Assembly (NCBI RefSeq): GCF_003385185.1
Contig: NZ_PQHZ01000021.1
Coordinates: 1 to 64,000 of the forward strand
DNA from: Amycolatopsis palatopharyngis
GTDB taxonomy: Bacteria; Actinomycetota; Actinomycetes; Mycobacteriales; Pseudonocardiaceae
Direction of reading: 5' to 3'
DNA length: 64,000 nucleotides
A program made the translations under genes and the position numbers. The notes under the pieces are model-generated. The model saw only the letters and a list, made by a program, of their open reading frames with translations. It had not been told where the DNA came from and made no database searches. Positions 49,188-57,839 of this stretch are shown one piece after another. Every line of letters begins with the position of its first letter. Position 1 is the first letter of the stretch.

Positions 49188-50168
49188 TCACCGGGACCCG
49201 TTCGGCCCGTTTTCCGCCCACCACCGCTCGAAGCTGGGGTTGCGATCAACCAGCTTGGGATAGGCGTCGGCGGCGGCGCGGCGGATCAGCGCGGGATCGA
49301 CCGGGCACGACTCGGCCCAGGCCAGGTCGACGCGTAGTGCCAGCGGATCGCCCGCCAATGGCCGCACCACGATTCCGCGCCCTTCCTGTGAGGTCGCCTG
49401 CGCGAGGCTGATGCATTGCCCGCTGGTGAGGAACCCGCGTGCGGTGCTGACGTCGCTCACCTCGTGCGCGATCATCGGCTCGAAGCCGGCCCTGCGGCCT
49501 GCCGCGCGCAGGTACGCGGCACCGCCGAGATCCTCCTGCGGGTCGACGAGCCAGCGCTCCCCGGCGAGTTCGGCGAGTTCCACCACATCCTTCGCCGCGA
49601 GCGGATGGTCTTCGGCGAAGGCGACGAACACGGGCTCCACCGGGACGATGACCGAGGTGCGGACCCCCTCTGGCACGGCGGTTTCGAACCCGATGGTCTG
49701 GGCGATCACGGCGACGTCCAGCCTGCCCGCGTGCACCAGCGCGAGCAGTGCGGCCATCGAGGCGTCGGTGTGGGCGTGGATCTCCAGCTGCGGCCTAGCC
49801 GGGTTCCTGCCCCGGTCGTACAGCTCGACGATCCGGGGGAGCACGGCGGGCAACAGCGGGCCGGGAAGGCTGCCGAGGCGCAGTTCTGTGGGTCTGCCGG
49901 AGTCGACGTCCGGTGGTTGCTGGATCCGCAGATCGGCCATCTCGGTGAGTACGGCTCTCGCCTTCGCCAGGACCGTGCGACCGAAGGCCGTCGCCTGGAC
50001 GCCGTCGCGAGAGCGTTCGAACAGCGGCGAACCCATCGCCTGTTCGATCCGGCGTAGCTGTGCGGTGAGGGAGGGCTGGGACACGCCCAGAATCGGTGCG
50101 GCTCTGGTGATGCTCCCCTGCTCTGCGATGGTCGTCAGAACCTTGAGATGCCGAATCTCCAGTTCCAT
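49188..50168 (-). CDS. LysR-family transcriptional regulator
   Basis: 326 residues. The N-terminal helix-turn-helix (about 3-62) contains LKVLTTIAEQGSITRAAPIL and VSQPSLTAQLRRIEQAMGSP. The rest is the periplasmic-binding-like effector domain (LRLGSLPGPLLPAVLPRI onward). The ATG at 50168 has AGGA eight bases upstream; an ATG at 50177 is possible. It is divergent from a small gene and the amino-acid dehydrogenase, the usual layout for LysR control, so branched-chain amino acid breakdown is its likely target. Confidence 0.9.
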   Translation of the reverse strand: MELEIRHLKVLTTIAEQGSITRAAPILGVSQPSLTAQLRRIEQAMGSPLFERSRDGVQATAFGRTVLAKARAVLTEMADLRIQQPPDVDSGRPTELRLGSLPGPLLPAVLPRIVELYDRGRNPARPQLEIHAHTDASMAALLALVHAGRLDVAVIAQTIGFETAVPEGVRTSVIVPVEPVFVAFAEDHPLAAKDVVELAELAGERWLVDPQEDLGGAAYLRAAGRRAGFEPMIAHEVSDVSTARGFLTSGQCISLAQATSQEGRGIVVRPLAGDPLALRVDLAWAESCPVDPALIRRAAADAYPKLVDRNPSFERWWAENGPNGSR

Positions 50169-50265
50169 AGTGTTCATCCTATGGCCACTTGCGATGACCG
50201 CGAGCACGGCACATGCCGCATGGTTCGACAGGGGGCGGAAGGTGCTGCTCGGAGGAGGTCACAGA

Positions 50266-50457
50266 GTGGGGACTCGCATCACTGGTACAGCCGAAGGTGG
50301 CCGTCGTCACGACGAGTTCCGGTACCCGGAGGTCGACCCCCGTGGCGGCGAAGGCACCTACTTCGGCGACGGCGCCGGCCTGGACCGCTGGCTGCTGGAC
50401 AATGGCAGGACACGAAATCGTGATCCGCGAGGTGCGCTCCGCCTGCCGATCCCGTAG
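50266..50457 (+). CDS. Small hypothetical protein with a strong ribosome site
   Basis: 63 residues from the GTG at 50266, which has GGAGGAGG seven bases upstream, one of the best ribosome sites in the window. The sequence is polar and rich in Gly, Asp and Arg ([20 protein letters not shown], then [16 protein letters not shown]). No family is recognised. It lies between the divergent LysR gene and the leucine-type dehydrogenase, 142 bases before the latter, and may be part of that unit. Confidence 0.5.
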   Translation: MGTRITGTAEGGRRHDEFRYPEVDPRGGEGTYFGDGAGLDRWLLDNGRTRNRDPRGALRLPIP

Positions 50458-50599
50458 CGCGGGACACTTCTGTCAGCATAGGTTCTGTGCAGGGCGAACT
50501 CGGGGGAATGACCTTCCCCGCGTCTCGCCCGGCAGGAAAACCACCGGCCGGCCGCGCGCCACAAGCCGCGAGCCGGGGCTGACAAAGGAGTCACCTACC

Positions 50600-51676
50600 G
50601 TGACCGAAGGTGTATTCGGCCGCGACAGCGGCCATGAGCAAGTTGTGTTCTGCCAGGATCCCCGCAGTGGGCTGAAGGCGATCATCGCGGTGTACTCCAC
50701 CGCACTCGGGCCCGCACTCGGCGGCACCCGCTTCTATCCCTACACCTCGGAGAGCGACGCGCTCGACGACGTGCTGGCCCTGTCCAAGGGCATGGCGTAC
50801 AAGAATGCGCTGGCCGGGCTCGACCTCGGTGGCGGCAAGGCCGTCATCATCGGCGATCCGAATACCGACAAGTCCGAAGCGCTGCTGCGTGCGTACGGCC
50901 GGTTCGTGCAGTCGCTCGGCGGCCGCTACATCACCGCCTGCGACGTCGGCACATTCGTCCGGGACATGGACGTCGTGGCCAAGGAATCCGCCTTCGTCAC
51001 GGGCCGCTCACCGGACCTCGGCGGAGCCGGCGACTCCTCCGTGCTCACCGCGTACGGGGTGTTCCAGGGCATGCGGGCCTCGGCGGAGCACATCTGGGGC
51101 AGCCCCGAGCTGACCGGCAGAAGGGTCGGCGTCTCCGGGGTCGGCAAGGTGGGGCACATCCTGGTCGGGCATCTGGTTGAGGCGGGGGCGCAGGTCGTCA
51201 TCACCGACGTCGCGGAACAGGCGCTCGATCGCACACGTGCGGTGTATCCCGGCGTTGACGTGGTCGGCGGCAACGACGAGCTGATCCGCGCCGACCTCGA
51301 CGTCTACGCACCCTGTGCGCTCGGGGGTGCGCTCGACGACGAGACGGTTGACGTACTGCGGGCCAAGGTGGTCTGCGGCGCGGCGAACAACCAGCTGGCC
51401 CATCCTGGTATCGAAAAGCGGCTGGACGACCGCAAGATCCTGTTCGCGCCGGACTACCTGGTCAACTCCGGGGGAGTGGTTCAGGTCAGCGACGAGTTGC
51501 ACGGCTTCGACTTCGAGCGCGCGAAGCGCAAGGTCACCGCGCTCTACGACACCACGAAGTCGGTGTTCGAGCTGGCGGCAGCCGAGGGAGTGCCGCCGGT
51601 GACGGCCGCCGACCGTCTCGCCGAACGCCGCATGGCGGAAATCCCCCGCCTCCGCTCGATCCTCACATCACCCTGA
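50600..51676 (+). CDS. Leucine/valine (Glu/Leu/Phe/Val) dehydrogenase
   Basis: 358 residues. The catalytic Lys region reads [20 protein letters not shown] (about 65-84), and the NAD-binding site is [20 protein letters not shown]. The late [19 protein letters not shown] is typical of Leu/Val dehydrogenases. It oxidatively deaminates branched-chain amino acids to 2-oxo acids, the entry to branched-chain acyl-CoA, and probably runs in either direction as needed. Valine versus leucine preference cannot be told. AAAGGAG precedes the GTG, and a family B repeat array follows the stop. Confidence 0.92.
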   Translation: MTEGVFGRDSGHEQVVFCQDPRSGLKAIIAVYSTALGPALGGTRFYPYTSESDALDDVLALSKGMAYKNALAGLDLGGGKAVIIGDPNTDKSEALLRAYGRFVQSLGGRYITACDVGTFVRDMDVVAKESAFVTGRSPDLGGAGDSSVLTAYGVFQGMRASAEHIWGSPELTGRRVGVSGVGKVGHILVGHLVEAGAQVVITDVAEQALDRTRAVYPGVDVVGGNDELIRADLDVYAPCALGGALDDETVDVLRAKVVCGAANNQLAHPGIEKRLDDRKILFAPDYLVNSGGVVQVSDELHGFDFERAKRKVTALYDTTKSVFELAAAEGVPPVTAADRLAERRMAEIPRLRSILTSP

Positions 51677-51705
51677 CCCGTACCGCCAACGCCACCAGGG
51701 ATGAG

Positions 51706-51795
51706 TAGTTCCCCAATGTGGCATTCGGGACGTTAGACGTCCCCAATGCCACATTGGGGACGCTCAAGTTCCCGAATGCCACATTGGGGAACTAC
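51706..51795. repeat. Family B array, three units
   Basis: Three palindromic units at 51711-51731, 51740-51762 and 51769-51793, about 30 bases apart. Each carries CCCCAATG-TGG-CATT or its complement. The outermost 21 bases on each side (51706-51726 and 51775-51795) are perfect inverted complements, so the whole array can fold as one long stem or as three hairpins. Confidence 0.85.
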
Positions 51796-51955
51796 GCACT
51801 ACTCGCTCGCTAACTCGATCGGGGAGCTATTTTGCTGTGGGCTGGCGTGCTGCCGCGGTCCCGTTCGGGTGTTAAATCGCGGAAAAGGGAGCGAGCGGTC
51901 CGTTCGTGTCGACAGCTTCTGGTTTTCGCTGCTCGGTTGTGAGCATGGTTGATTC

Positions 51956-52906
51956 GTGAGACGTGGCGAATGGGCCAGCCATCCTTTGGTACGTGGCCAG
52001 AAGAACTGTCCAACCGTCGTCCGAACTTCCGAACTCGAAGAGATCGGGCTCGCGCGGCGGACAATCTATCAACGGTGTCTTCCCGGAGGTCCCTGGCGCC
52101 GACTGCTACCCGGCGTCATTCTGCTGAACTCAGGAGTGCCGAGCGATCGACAACGAATCGACGCCGCACTGCTCCGTGGGGGAAGCGATGCGATGGTGAC
52201 GGGGTTGTGGGCCGCTCGTTCCTACGGCCTTCGCCGCACACCGGAGCCGGCCGAAGTACATCTGCTGGTGCCTGCGGAACGAGAGGTCACCAGCGTCGGG
52301 TTCGCCCTGGTCGAGCGCACGATACGGCTACCCCCACCTGTCCAGCTGCACGGCATTCCGATCGCACCTGCCGAACGGGCCGTGCTCGACGCGGCCCGGA
52401 GAATGCGTGACTTCGACGATATCCGCGCGATGCTCGCCGAGGCGGTCCAGCGCGGACGCTGTCGACCCGAGGTACTGGCCCGGGAACTGCAACTGGGCAG
52501 TCAGCGCGGCTCGGCCTTGCCCCGCCGGGCCATCATCGAGCTGCTGGCTGGTGCGCGGTCCGTCGCCGAGGGCGATGCACTGCATATCTGGAAACGCGCG
52601 GGTCTGCCCGAAGCCGAATGGAACAAACCGGTCTATGACGAATACGGCGTGTACGTCGGAACGCCGGATGCCTGGCTCGATTCCGTGGCATTCGCCTGGG
52701 AGATCGACTCCAGAGAGTTCCATTTCGAGATCGCCGGTTACGCGCGCACGCTGGCGCGCAATGCCCGCTATTCCGCAGCCGGAGTCGTGGTTCTGCAGAC
52801 ACTGCCCATACGGTTGCGGACCGAGCCGGATGCCGTCATCAACGAGCTACGTGCTGCCTACGCGGCGGCCCAGCGTCGCCCTCGCCCGCCCCTGCGCCTC
52901 GGCTGA
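51956..52906 (+). CDS. AbiEi-like antitoxin-domain protein with a nuclease-like C-terminus, orphan
   Basis: 316 residues from a GTG at 51956. The N-terminal part (LARRTIYQRCLPGGPWRRLL, GVILLNSG) resembles the AbiEi-type winged helix of type IV antitoxins and related regulators. The C-terminal part (DAWLDSVAFAWEIDSREFHF, then RTLARNARYSAAGVVVLQTL) resembles DUF559/Vsr-like PD-(D/E)xK nuclease folds, with an Asp and a Glu-x-Asp spaced as expected. No AbiEii toxin lies nearby. Such orphans are common in actinobacteria and have unknown roles. The gene is flanked on both sides by near-identical family B arrays. Confidence 0.7.
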   Translation: MRRGEWASHPLVRGQKNCPTVVRTSELEEIGLARRTIYQRCLPGGPWRRLLPGVILLNSGVPSDRQRIDAALLRGGSDAMVTGLWAARSYGLRRTPEPAEVHLLVPAEREVTSVGFALVERTIRLPPPVQLHGIPIAPAERAVLDAARRMRDFDDIRAMLAEAVQRGRCRPEVLARELQLGSQRGSALPRRAIIELLAGARSVAEGDALHIWKRAGLPEAEWNKPVYDEYGVYVGTPDAWLDSVAFAWEIDSREFHFEIAGYARTLARNARYSAAGVVVLQTLPIRLRTEPDAVINELRAAYAAAQRRPRPPLRLG

Positions 52907-52910
52907 GTGG

Positions 52911-52993
52911 TTCCCCAATGTGGCATTGGGGACGTTAGACGTCCCGAATGCCACATTGGGGAACCTCAAGTTCCCGAATGCCACATTGGGGAA
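52911..52993. repeat. Family B array, three units
   Basis: Units at 52911-52932, 52941-52963 and 52971-52993. Over 91 bases (52905-52995 against 51704-51794) it differs from the array at 51706 at only about five positions and has the same orientation, giving a direct repeat 1,201 bases apart around the AbiEi-like gene. Confidence 0.85.
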
Positions 52994-53021
52994 CTCCCGG
53001 GTGCCCCGGGGCGCGGGCCTG

Positions 53022-53210
53022 TCAGCCGCTCTTGCGGCGGAAGTTGCGCTTGCTGGCGGCTGGCCCGTGTGCCTGCGTGACCTTCGGGCCGAGGTTCTCG
53101 TGTGCCGCGCCTGCCTTGGCGTGCGCCTGCTTGCGCTCGAGTGCCTCGCGGAACTTCTGCTTGACGTCGTCGTCGGTACCGGCGTCCTGTGCGGGGGCTG
53201 AATCTGTCAT
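53022..53210 (-). CDS. DUF5302 family protein
   Basis: 62 residues. The acidic start (DSAPAQDAGTDDDVKQKFRE), a helical Lys/Ala-rich middle (ALERKQAHAKAGAAHENL) and a basic tail (AASKRNFRRKSG) match the short actinobacterial DUF5302 family, which has no known function. It is probably an intracellular, partly disordered protein. It stands alone between the family B array and the VanW gene. Confidence 0.8.
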   Translation of the reverse strand: MTDSAPAQDAGTDDDVKQKFREALERKQAHAKAGAAHENLGPKVTQAHGPAASKRNFRRKSG

Positions 53211-53317
53211 GCGAACCTCCGAGGTCCCGGTGAGTATCTCCTCGCAGCCTGCCAGGTGACACCGGTGGTGGCCACTGATTTGCGGTGACCACCACGATCG
53301 GGACGCGGAAGGAAGCC

Positions 53318-55162
53318 CTAGTCCGAGCCGCAGGTGATCTTCGGCTGCGGGTTGTACTTGACCGTGTGTGGCTCGCGCCGCACCACGGCTCCCGAAGACG
53401 CGTCCTTGAGGACCCTGGTGTCGGACGTGGTGAAACCGGGCGCACCGTTACTCGGCTTGCAGTTCTCGTCCGGCCCTTCCTCGGTCGGCGGGTCGACGAA
53501 GTCCGTCCGCTCCCCGGGCACGGACTCCACCTCGTACCGCTTTGTGCCCCACAACCGGACGGTGATCGATGAGGGGGTCCAGACCGTCTGGATCGCGACA
53601 CCGGTCTCGGCGTCGTTGGTGAACTTCAGGTCGATGATGCTGGCGCCGTTGGGGCTCTGGAAGACCGTGGCCTCACGTGCGGCCGGATAACGGCTGATGT
53701 AGTAACTGTGCTCCTTGTGCCCCGCGTCCTTCATACCCGCGAAGTACGACGCGTTGTACAGCGTGGTGGCGAACTGTGAGATCCCACCGCCGACCGCCTT
53801 GCCCGGCGCGCCGTCCTTGATGATGCCCGCGGGCACGTAGCCCTGCGCCGTGCCGCGCGGGCCCGTGTGCCCGTTGAGGCTGAATGTGTCGCCCGGTTTC
53901 ACGATCGCACCGTCGACCTCTTCGGCGACCTTCCGGATGTTCACCCCGGAGTCCGGGGCGAAGTCACCGGTGGTGAACTCGCCGATGACCTCCTTGATGC
54001 CCAGCTTCTCCGCTTCCTCTGTGGTCACCTCGGCGGGCTTCTTCTCGTACTCCGCGGTGAGCTCGCGCTCGTCCTCGCGCTTGAGTACGTCGAGAAGGGG
54101 CTTCAGGGTCTTGTCCCACTTGATCGAGTTGCCCTCCACGGAGGGGTGCACGGTGGGCTTGCCTCCCTCGAACACGATCGTGGCGTCCTTGCCTACGGTC
54201 TCGGTGGACTTCAGCTCCTCGGCGAGCCCCTCGATCATCTTCTTCTGGTCGATCTTGGGCGCGAGCGAGCCGCCGTCGCCGGGTTCGAACGTCAGGCCCT
54301 GCGCGATCTCCTCGGGCGCCAAAGTGGCGTCCTTGCCTTCGCCGTGTACCACGACCGGTGCGGAAACGGCGGGTTCAGCCACCTGTTCCATGGCGACCTG
54401 GACGGCATCCTCCGTGATGGTCACGGGTGTCACCGACACGGGAAGCTCCAGTGGCTGACCGGAAGCCCACTGTCCGAGCATGATCTGGGTGGCGGCATCG
54501 ACGTCGAGCTGCTGGCCCTGCTTGGGCTCCACCGCGACCGGCTTCGCCCCCTCGAACTTCACAGACCCCTCGACCGGCTCGCGGTCGACCTTCTTCTGCA
54601 GGGCGTTCATCGCGGTCTGCAGCTGGTTCGGCTCGGACTGGGTGACGACGCCTACCTCGGTGGAGGTGAAGAACGAGGTGAGGCGGGTGATCGGGTTCAG
54701 CGGTTGGTCCCCGGCCTGGTCCAGCGTGGAACGCCAGTCCATCGCGAGTCCGGCCTCGAGGGGGTCGACGGTCTCCTGCACGTCGCCCGCCGTGATCTGC
54801 ACGGGCTGCTCGAGGCGCGGCTCGATCTGTTCGCGCAGTGTCTGCTCGGCATCGGACTGACTCATCCCGCCGACTTCGACTCCGGCCACAGTGACGCCCC
54901 TGGGCACGCTGCCCTGGCTGATCAACAGGTCGATGCCGTAGAGCAGGGCCAGCACGCCGACGATGGCGCCGCCGATGAGCGCAGGCCTGCGCCACCGGTT
55001 CGTCGTGCTCGGCGATTCCCCCGAGGGCTCCCCGGACTGATTGGGAAGCGGATGCTGATCGGTGGGACCGTCGGGAGAACCGGGTAGGGCCGGCAGCACA
55101 TCCGTCTGGTCGGCGTGCGACTCGGGCCACTGATGATCCTGTGGCAAGACAAAACCCTCCAC
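53318..55162 (-). CDS. Membrane-anchored VanW-family protein
   Basis: 614 residues. After a disordered acidic N-terminus comes one membrane helix (PALIGGAIVGVLALLYGIDL). Two repeated peptidoglycan-binding-4-like modules follow (first GVTVAGVEVGGMSQSDAEQT). The VanW domain lies near the C-terminus, with VIGEFTTGDFAPDSGVNIRK, FSLNGHTGPRGTAQGYVPAG and GGGISQFATTLYNASYFAGM. A Cys-containing tail follows (ENCKPSN, KITCGSD). VanW accompanies some vancomycin-resistance clusters, but here no van genes are present and a general wall role is likely. The GTG at 55162 is chosen because a TATCTT box lies just upstream; an ATG at 55216 is the alternative. Confidence 0.85.
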   Translation of the reverse strand: MEGFVLPQDHQWPESHADQTDVLPALPGSPDGPTDQHPLPNQSGEPSGESPSTTNRWRRPALIGGAIVGVLALLYGIDLLISQGSVPRGVTVAGVEVGGMSQSDAEQTLREQIEPRLEQPVQITAGDVQETVDPLEAGLAMDWRSTLDQAGDQPLNPITRLTSFFTSTEVGVVTQSEPNQLQTAMNALQKKVDREPVEGSVKFEGAKPVAVEPKQGQQLDVDAATQIMLGQWASGQPLELPVSVTPVTITEDAVQVAMEQVAEPAVSAPVVVHGEGKDATLAPEEIAQGLTFEPGDGGSLAPKIDQKKMIEGLAEELKSTETVGKDATIVFEGGKPTVHPSVEGNSIKWDKTLKPLLDVLKREDERELTAEYEKKPAEVTTEEAEKLGIKEVIGEFTTGDFAPDSGVNIRKVAEEVDGAIVKPGDTFSLNGHTGPRGTAQGYVPAGIIKDGAPGKAVGGGISQFATTLYNASYFAGMKDAGHKEHSYYISRYPAAREATVFQSPNGASIIDLKFTNDAETGVAIQTVWTPSSITVRLWGTKRYEVESVPGERTDFVDPPTEEGPDENCKPSNGAPGFTTSDTRVLKDASSGAVVRREPHTVKYNPQPKITCGSD

Positions 55163-55361
55163 GTCTTCTGGCGGCGAGTCCAGAGACTCCGAATGCCAAG
55201 ATACGGGTCGCAGCACCTGGTGGTTCGATTCGCCCTTACGGGGGATAGTCAGGGGCCCTGACCAGCTATTTCTTTCCGTAACCCAGGGTGATCAACGAAG
55301 TGTCCCACGTAGGGCAGAATGTTCCAATTAGGTCTCAACTACAGGTTCGAGACGAGGTGAA

Positions 55362-55865
55362 ATGGACTTACTGATCATTGCGGACACGCATATCCCGGTG
55401 CGGGCACGTGATCTGCCCGCACCGGTGTGGACGGCGGCCGAGACCGCTGATGTGGTGGTTCACGCCGGGGACTGGATGGAAGTTGCCCTGCTCGACGAAC
55501 TGACCGCCAGGTCCCAGCGGGTGATCGGGGTGTTCGGCAACAACGACGGGCCGGACCTTCGCGCGCGGTTGCCCGAGGTCGCCCGCGCGGACCTCGAAGG
55601 ACTCCGGCTCGCCGTGGTGCATGAGACCGGGCAGGCCCGTGGCAGGGAACAACGGTGTGCTCGGGACTTCCCGGATGTAGACGTGCTGGTGTTCGGGCAC
55701 AGCCACATTCCGTGGGACTCGATGACCGAAGGCGGGATGCGGCTGCTCAATCCCGGCTCGCCGACCGATCGCAGGCGGCAGCCCTACTGCACGTACGTGA
55801 CAGCGCGAGCGAGTGCGGGAGAACTGACCGATGTCGAGTTCCATCGGCTTCCGCGTCGCGGTTGA
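55362..55865 (+). CDS. YfcE/MJ0936-type metallophosphoesterase
   Basis: 167 residues with all motifs of the calcineurin-like fold: LIIADTHIP (4-12), VVHAGDW, GVFGNNDGPDL, AVVHETGQ and VFGHSHIPWD. These bind two metal ions and hydrolyse phosphodiesters; the physiological substrate of this small clade is not settled. GAGGTGAA lies just before the ATG. It converges with the GNAT gene, six bases apart. Confidence 0.92.
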   Translation: MDLLIIADTHIPVRARDLPAPVWTAAETADVVVHAGDWMEVALLDELTARSQRVIGVFGNNDGPDLRARLPEVARADLEGLRLAVVHETGQARGREQRCARDFPDVDVLVFGHSHIPWDSMTEGGMRLLNPGSPTDRRRQPYCTYVTARASAGELTDVEFHRLPRRG

Positions 55866-55871
55866 TCCCAC

Positions 55872-56357
55872 TCAGCGCAGGTGCTTCTCGAACCAGTGCT
55901 GGGCGTAGGGACCTGCCGAATAGGCCGGGATCTCCACGTACCCGTGCTTGGCGTAGAGGCCGCGTGCCTCGACCAGGTCGCTCCTGGTGTCCAGCCGCAT
56001 CGTGCGCGCTCCCAGTGAGCGCGCGGCGTCCTCCGCCGCGGCGAGCAGGATGTTTCCTCCGCTGTGCCCTCGAGCGGCTGGATTCACGAACATCCGCGTC
56101 AGTTCGGTGATGTCCGGGGAGAGAACGCGAACCCCGACGCATCCGAGTGCGACGCCCCCGAGGTGTCCGAGCAGGAACCTGCCCGTCGGCGGCACCAGGT
56201 TTCCGCTCGGCTCGTCGGTGATCGCGGCGTCGATCTCGGCCGCCGTGGCCTGCCTGCCGTAGTAACGGCCCGCGATGTCGGTGAAGTAGCGTCGCAGTAC
56301 GGCCAGAGCGTCCGCGGAGCCCGGGTCGGCCGGGGTGATCTTCCACTCATCGTTCAC
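55872..56357 (-). CDS. GNAT-family N-acetyltransferase
   Basis: 161 residues from a GTG at 56357. The acetyl-CoA-binding segment is LTRMFVNPAARGHSGGNILL, with the R-x-x-G-x-G/A loop in slightly relaxed form, and the C-terminal strand is LYAKHGYVEIPAYS. It probably acetylates an amine on a small molecule or protein. It follows a TetR gene after 32 bases on the same strand and may be controlled by it. Confidence 0.88.
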   Translation of the reverse strand: MNDEWKITPADPGSADALAVLRRYFTDIAGRYYGRQATAAEIDAAITDEPSGNLVPPTGRFLLGHLGGVALGCVGVRVLSPDITELTRMFVNPAARGHSGGNILLAAAEDAARSLGARTMRLDTRSDLVEARGLYAKHGYVEIPAYSAGPYAQHWFEKHLR

Positions 56358-56389
56358 GGCCTGATCCTCGCGACGCTGTCGAACGAGTT

Positions 56390-56989
56390 TCACCTCACCT
56401 GCGACGAGCCCGCGAACAGCCGGATGACCTCGGGCAGCACGCGCACCGGGATGTCCGGGTCGATGGCCCGCTGCACGCCGAGCCCGATGCCCAGGCTGAG
56501 TAGGGCGGTGGCGCAGTCGTCCGCAGGCATCGGCAACGGGATGTCGAAGCGCTCGGCATGCGCCGTCAGCAGCCCGGAGATCAGATCGCGGATGGTTCTG
56601 TCCCGCTTGGCGAGTTCCGCGCGGATGTGCTGATCGCGACGAGCATTGGTGGCGAACTCCACCTCGAGCGCCGTCCACGCCTCGTCGCCGATACTGCGCT
56701 CGGCCCACTCCTGGAACGCGGCGAGCATGCCCTCCATCGAATCGGCCGCCACGAGCGATTCGGCCATGGAGGCCGCCTGCTGCTCGTGAATGGTGTCGAG
56801 CACCGCGAGGCACAACTCGTCCTTGTTCTTGAAGTTCGAGTACACGGCTCCCTTGGAGTACCCGGCGACGTCTGCCACCTTCTCCAGAGAAGTCGCTGAA
56901 TAGCCGTCGCGCAGGAAGAGTTCCCGTGCGGTGTCGACCAGCTGTTGTCTGGTGCGGGCCTGGCTTTCCGCGCGGGTGAGACGTGCCAT
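56390..56989 (-). CDS. TetR-family regulator
   Basis: 199 residues. The DNA-binding domain (about 10-56) contains TARELFLRDGYSATSLEKVA and DVAGYSKGAVYSNFKNKDEL, a common actinobacterial pattern. The C-terminal ligand domain (TetR_C-like) has no recognisable ligand signature. It lies upstream of the GNAT gene on the same strand and probably regulates itself and that gene. Confidence 0.9.
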   Translation of the reverse strand: MARLTRAESQARTRQQLVDTARELFLRDGYSATSLEKVADVAGYSKGAVYSNFKNKDELCLAVLDTIHEQQAASMAESLVAADSMEGMLAAFQEWAERSIGDEAWTALEVEFATNARRDQHIRAELAKRDRTIRDLISGLLTAHAERFDIPLPMPADDCATALLSLGIGLGVQRAIDPDIPVRVLPEVIRLFAGSSQVR

Positions 56990-57073
56990 GGACGTACTGT
57001 AAGCGGCGCCGGTATCCGGATACCGGCGGTTTGGCCGTTGTTCGACGCGATCCGCCGTTCGCGCCGCATCAGG

Positions 57074-57769
57074 TCAGAGTCGTGGCAGCGCGTCGAGGTC
57101 TAGGTCGAGATCGAGTGGCTGCTCCGGATCAACCAGCACTCCCGCCGAACTCAGCACGGCCTCCATCGCGCCCCAGACCAGCACGCTCACGTGCTCGACG
57201 ATCGTCTCCCGATCGAGGGTGCCGTCCACAAGCCACCAGCGAGTGGCTGCCTCGACCGAGCCCACGAGCCCGTGTGCCCAGGGAAGCGTTCCGGTGGAGC
57301 GCGCATCGTGGGCGCGCAGGTACTGGTCGAAGACCGCGGCGATCAGACCAGCCATCGCCGTGTTGCCGACCGCGACGGGGTCCGGCCGGTTGGCCGCCAG
57401 GAACCGCCGGTCGCCGACCATCCGGAACACGTTCGGATGCTCGGCGACCGCGGCGAAGTAGGCCTGGACACACTGGCGAACCCGGTCGCGTACCGGCGCG
57501 GGCTCGCTCAACGCTGGCCTGAGTCGCTCCCACACCAGTTCCGACGCATGTTCGGCGACGGCGACGAACAGGTCGGCCTTGTCGGTGAAATGCCGGTACA
57601 GCCGTGGTTTCGCCACTCCGGCCTCGCGAGCGATGTCCGCCATGGCGACTTCGGGGCCATGGCGGTCCAGTGCACGGAATGCGGCGTCCACGAACTCCTT
57701 GCGCCGCGTGAGCCGGTGCTGTCGCCAGCGTTCGGTCCGGCCGTCCCGATGGTTGACACCCTCATCCAC
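57074..57769 (-). CDS. TetR-family regulator divergent from an SDR
   Basis: 231 residues. The DNA-binding domain (about 20-66) has DAAFRALDRHGPEVAMADIA and EAGVAKPRLYRHFTDKADLF. The long C-terminal domain ends in an unusual Leu/Asp run (LDLDLDLDALPRL). The GTG at 57769 is chosen because a TACTAT box lies seven bases upstream; the longer frame further upstream is antisense to the SDR. The divergent arrangement suggests that it represses the SDR gene. Confidence 0.85.
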   Translation of the reverse strand: MDEGVNHRDGRTERWRQHRLTRRKEFVDAAFRALDRHGPEVAMADIAREAGVAKPRLYRHFTDKADLFVAVAEHASELVWERLRPALSEPAPVRDRVRQCVQAYFAAVAEHPNVFRMVGDRRFLAANRPDPVAVGNTAMAGLIAAVFDQYLRAHDARSTGTLPWAHGLVGSVEAATRWWLVDGTLDRETIVEHVSVLVWGAMEAVLSSAGVLVDPEQPLDLDLDLDALPRL

Positions 57770-57782
57770 GAACTGGATAGTA
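57770..57782 (-). promoter_or_regulatory. -10 box (TACTAT) of the TetR gene, leaderless
   Basis: On the minus strand TACTAT (57782-57777), then seven bases, then GTG at 57769. The surrounding 70-base gap to the SDR start probably also holds the shared operator. Confidence 0.5.
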
Positions 57783-57839
57783 CTCGAAGTAACAGATACT
57801 GGCGGTACGCCATATCCGGTGTGGAAGTGAGGCAGTCGA

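Noticed and set aside
51956-52906. Complete type IV toxin-antitoxin system
   Set aside because: No AbiEii nucleotidyltransferase toxin is encoded on either side, so only the orphan AbiEi-like gene can be supported.
53318-55162. Vancomycin-resistance locus suggested by VanW
   Set aside because: No vanHAX, vanS/vanR or vanY genes nearby; VanW-domain proteins are widespread in actinobacteria outside resistance clusters.
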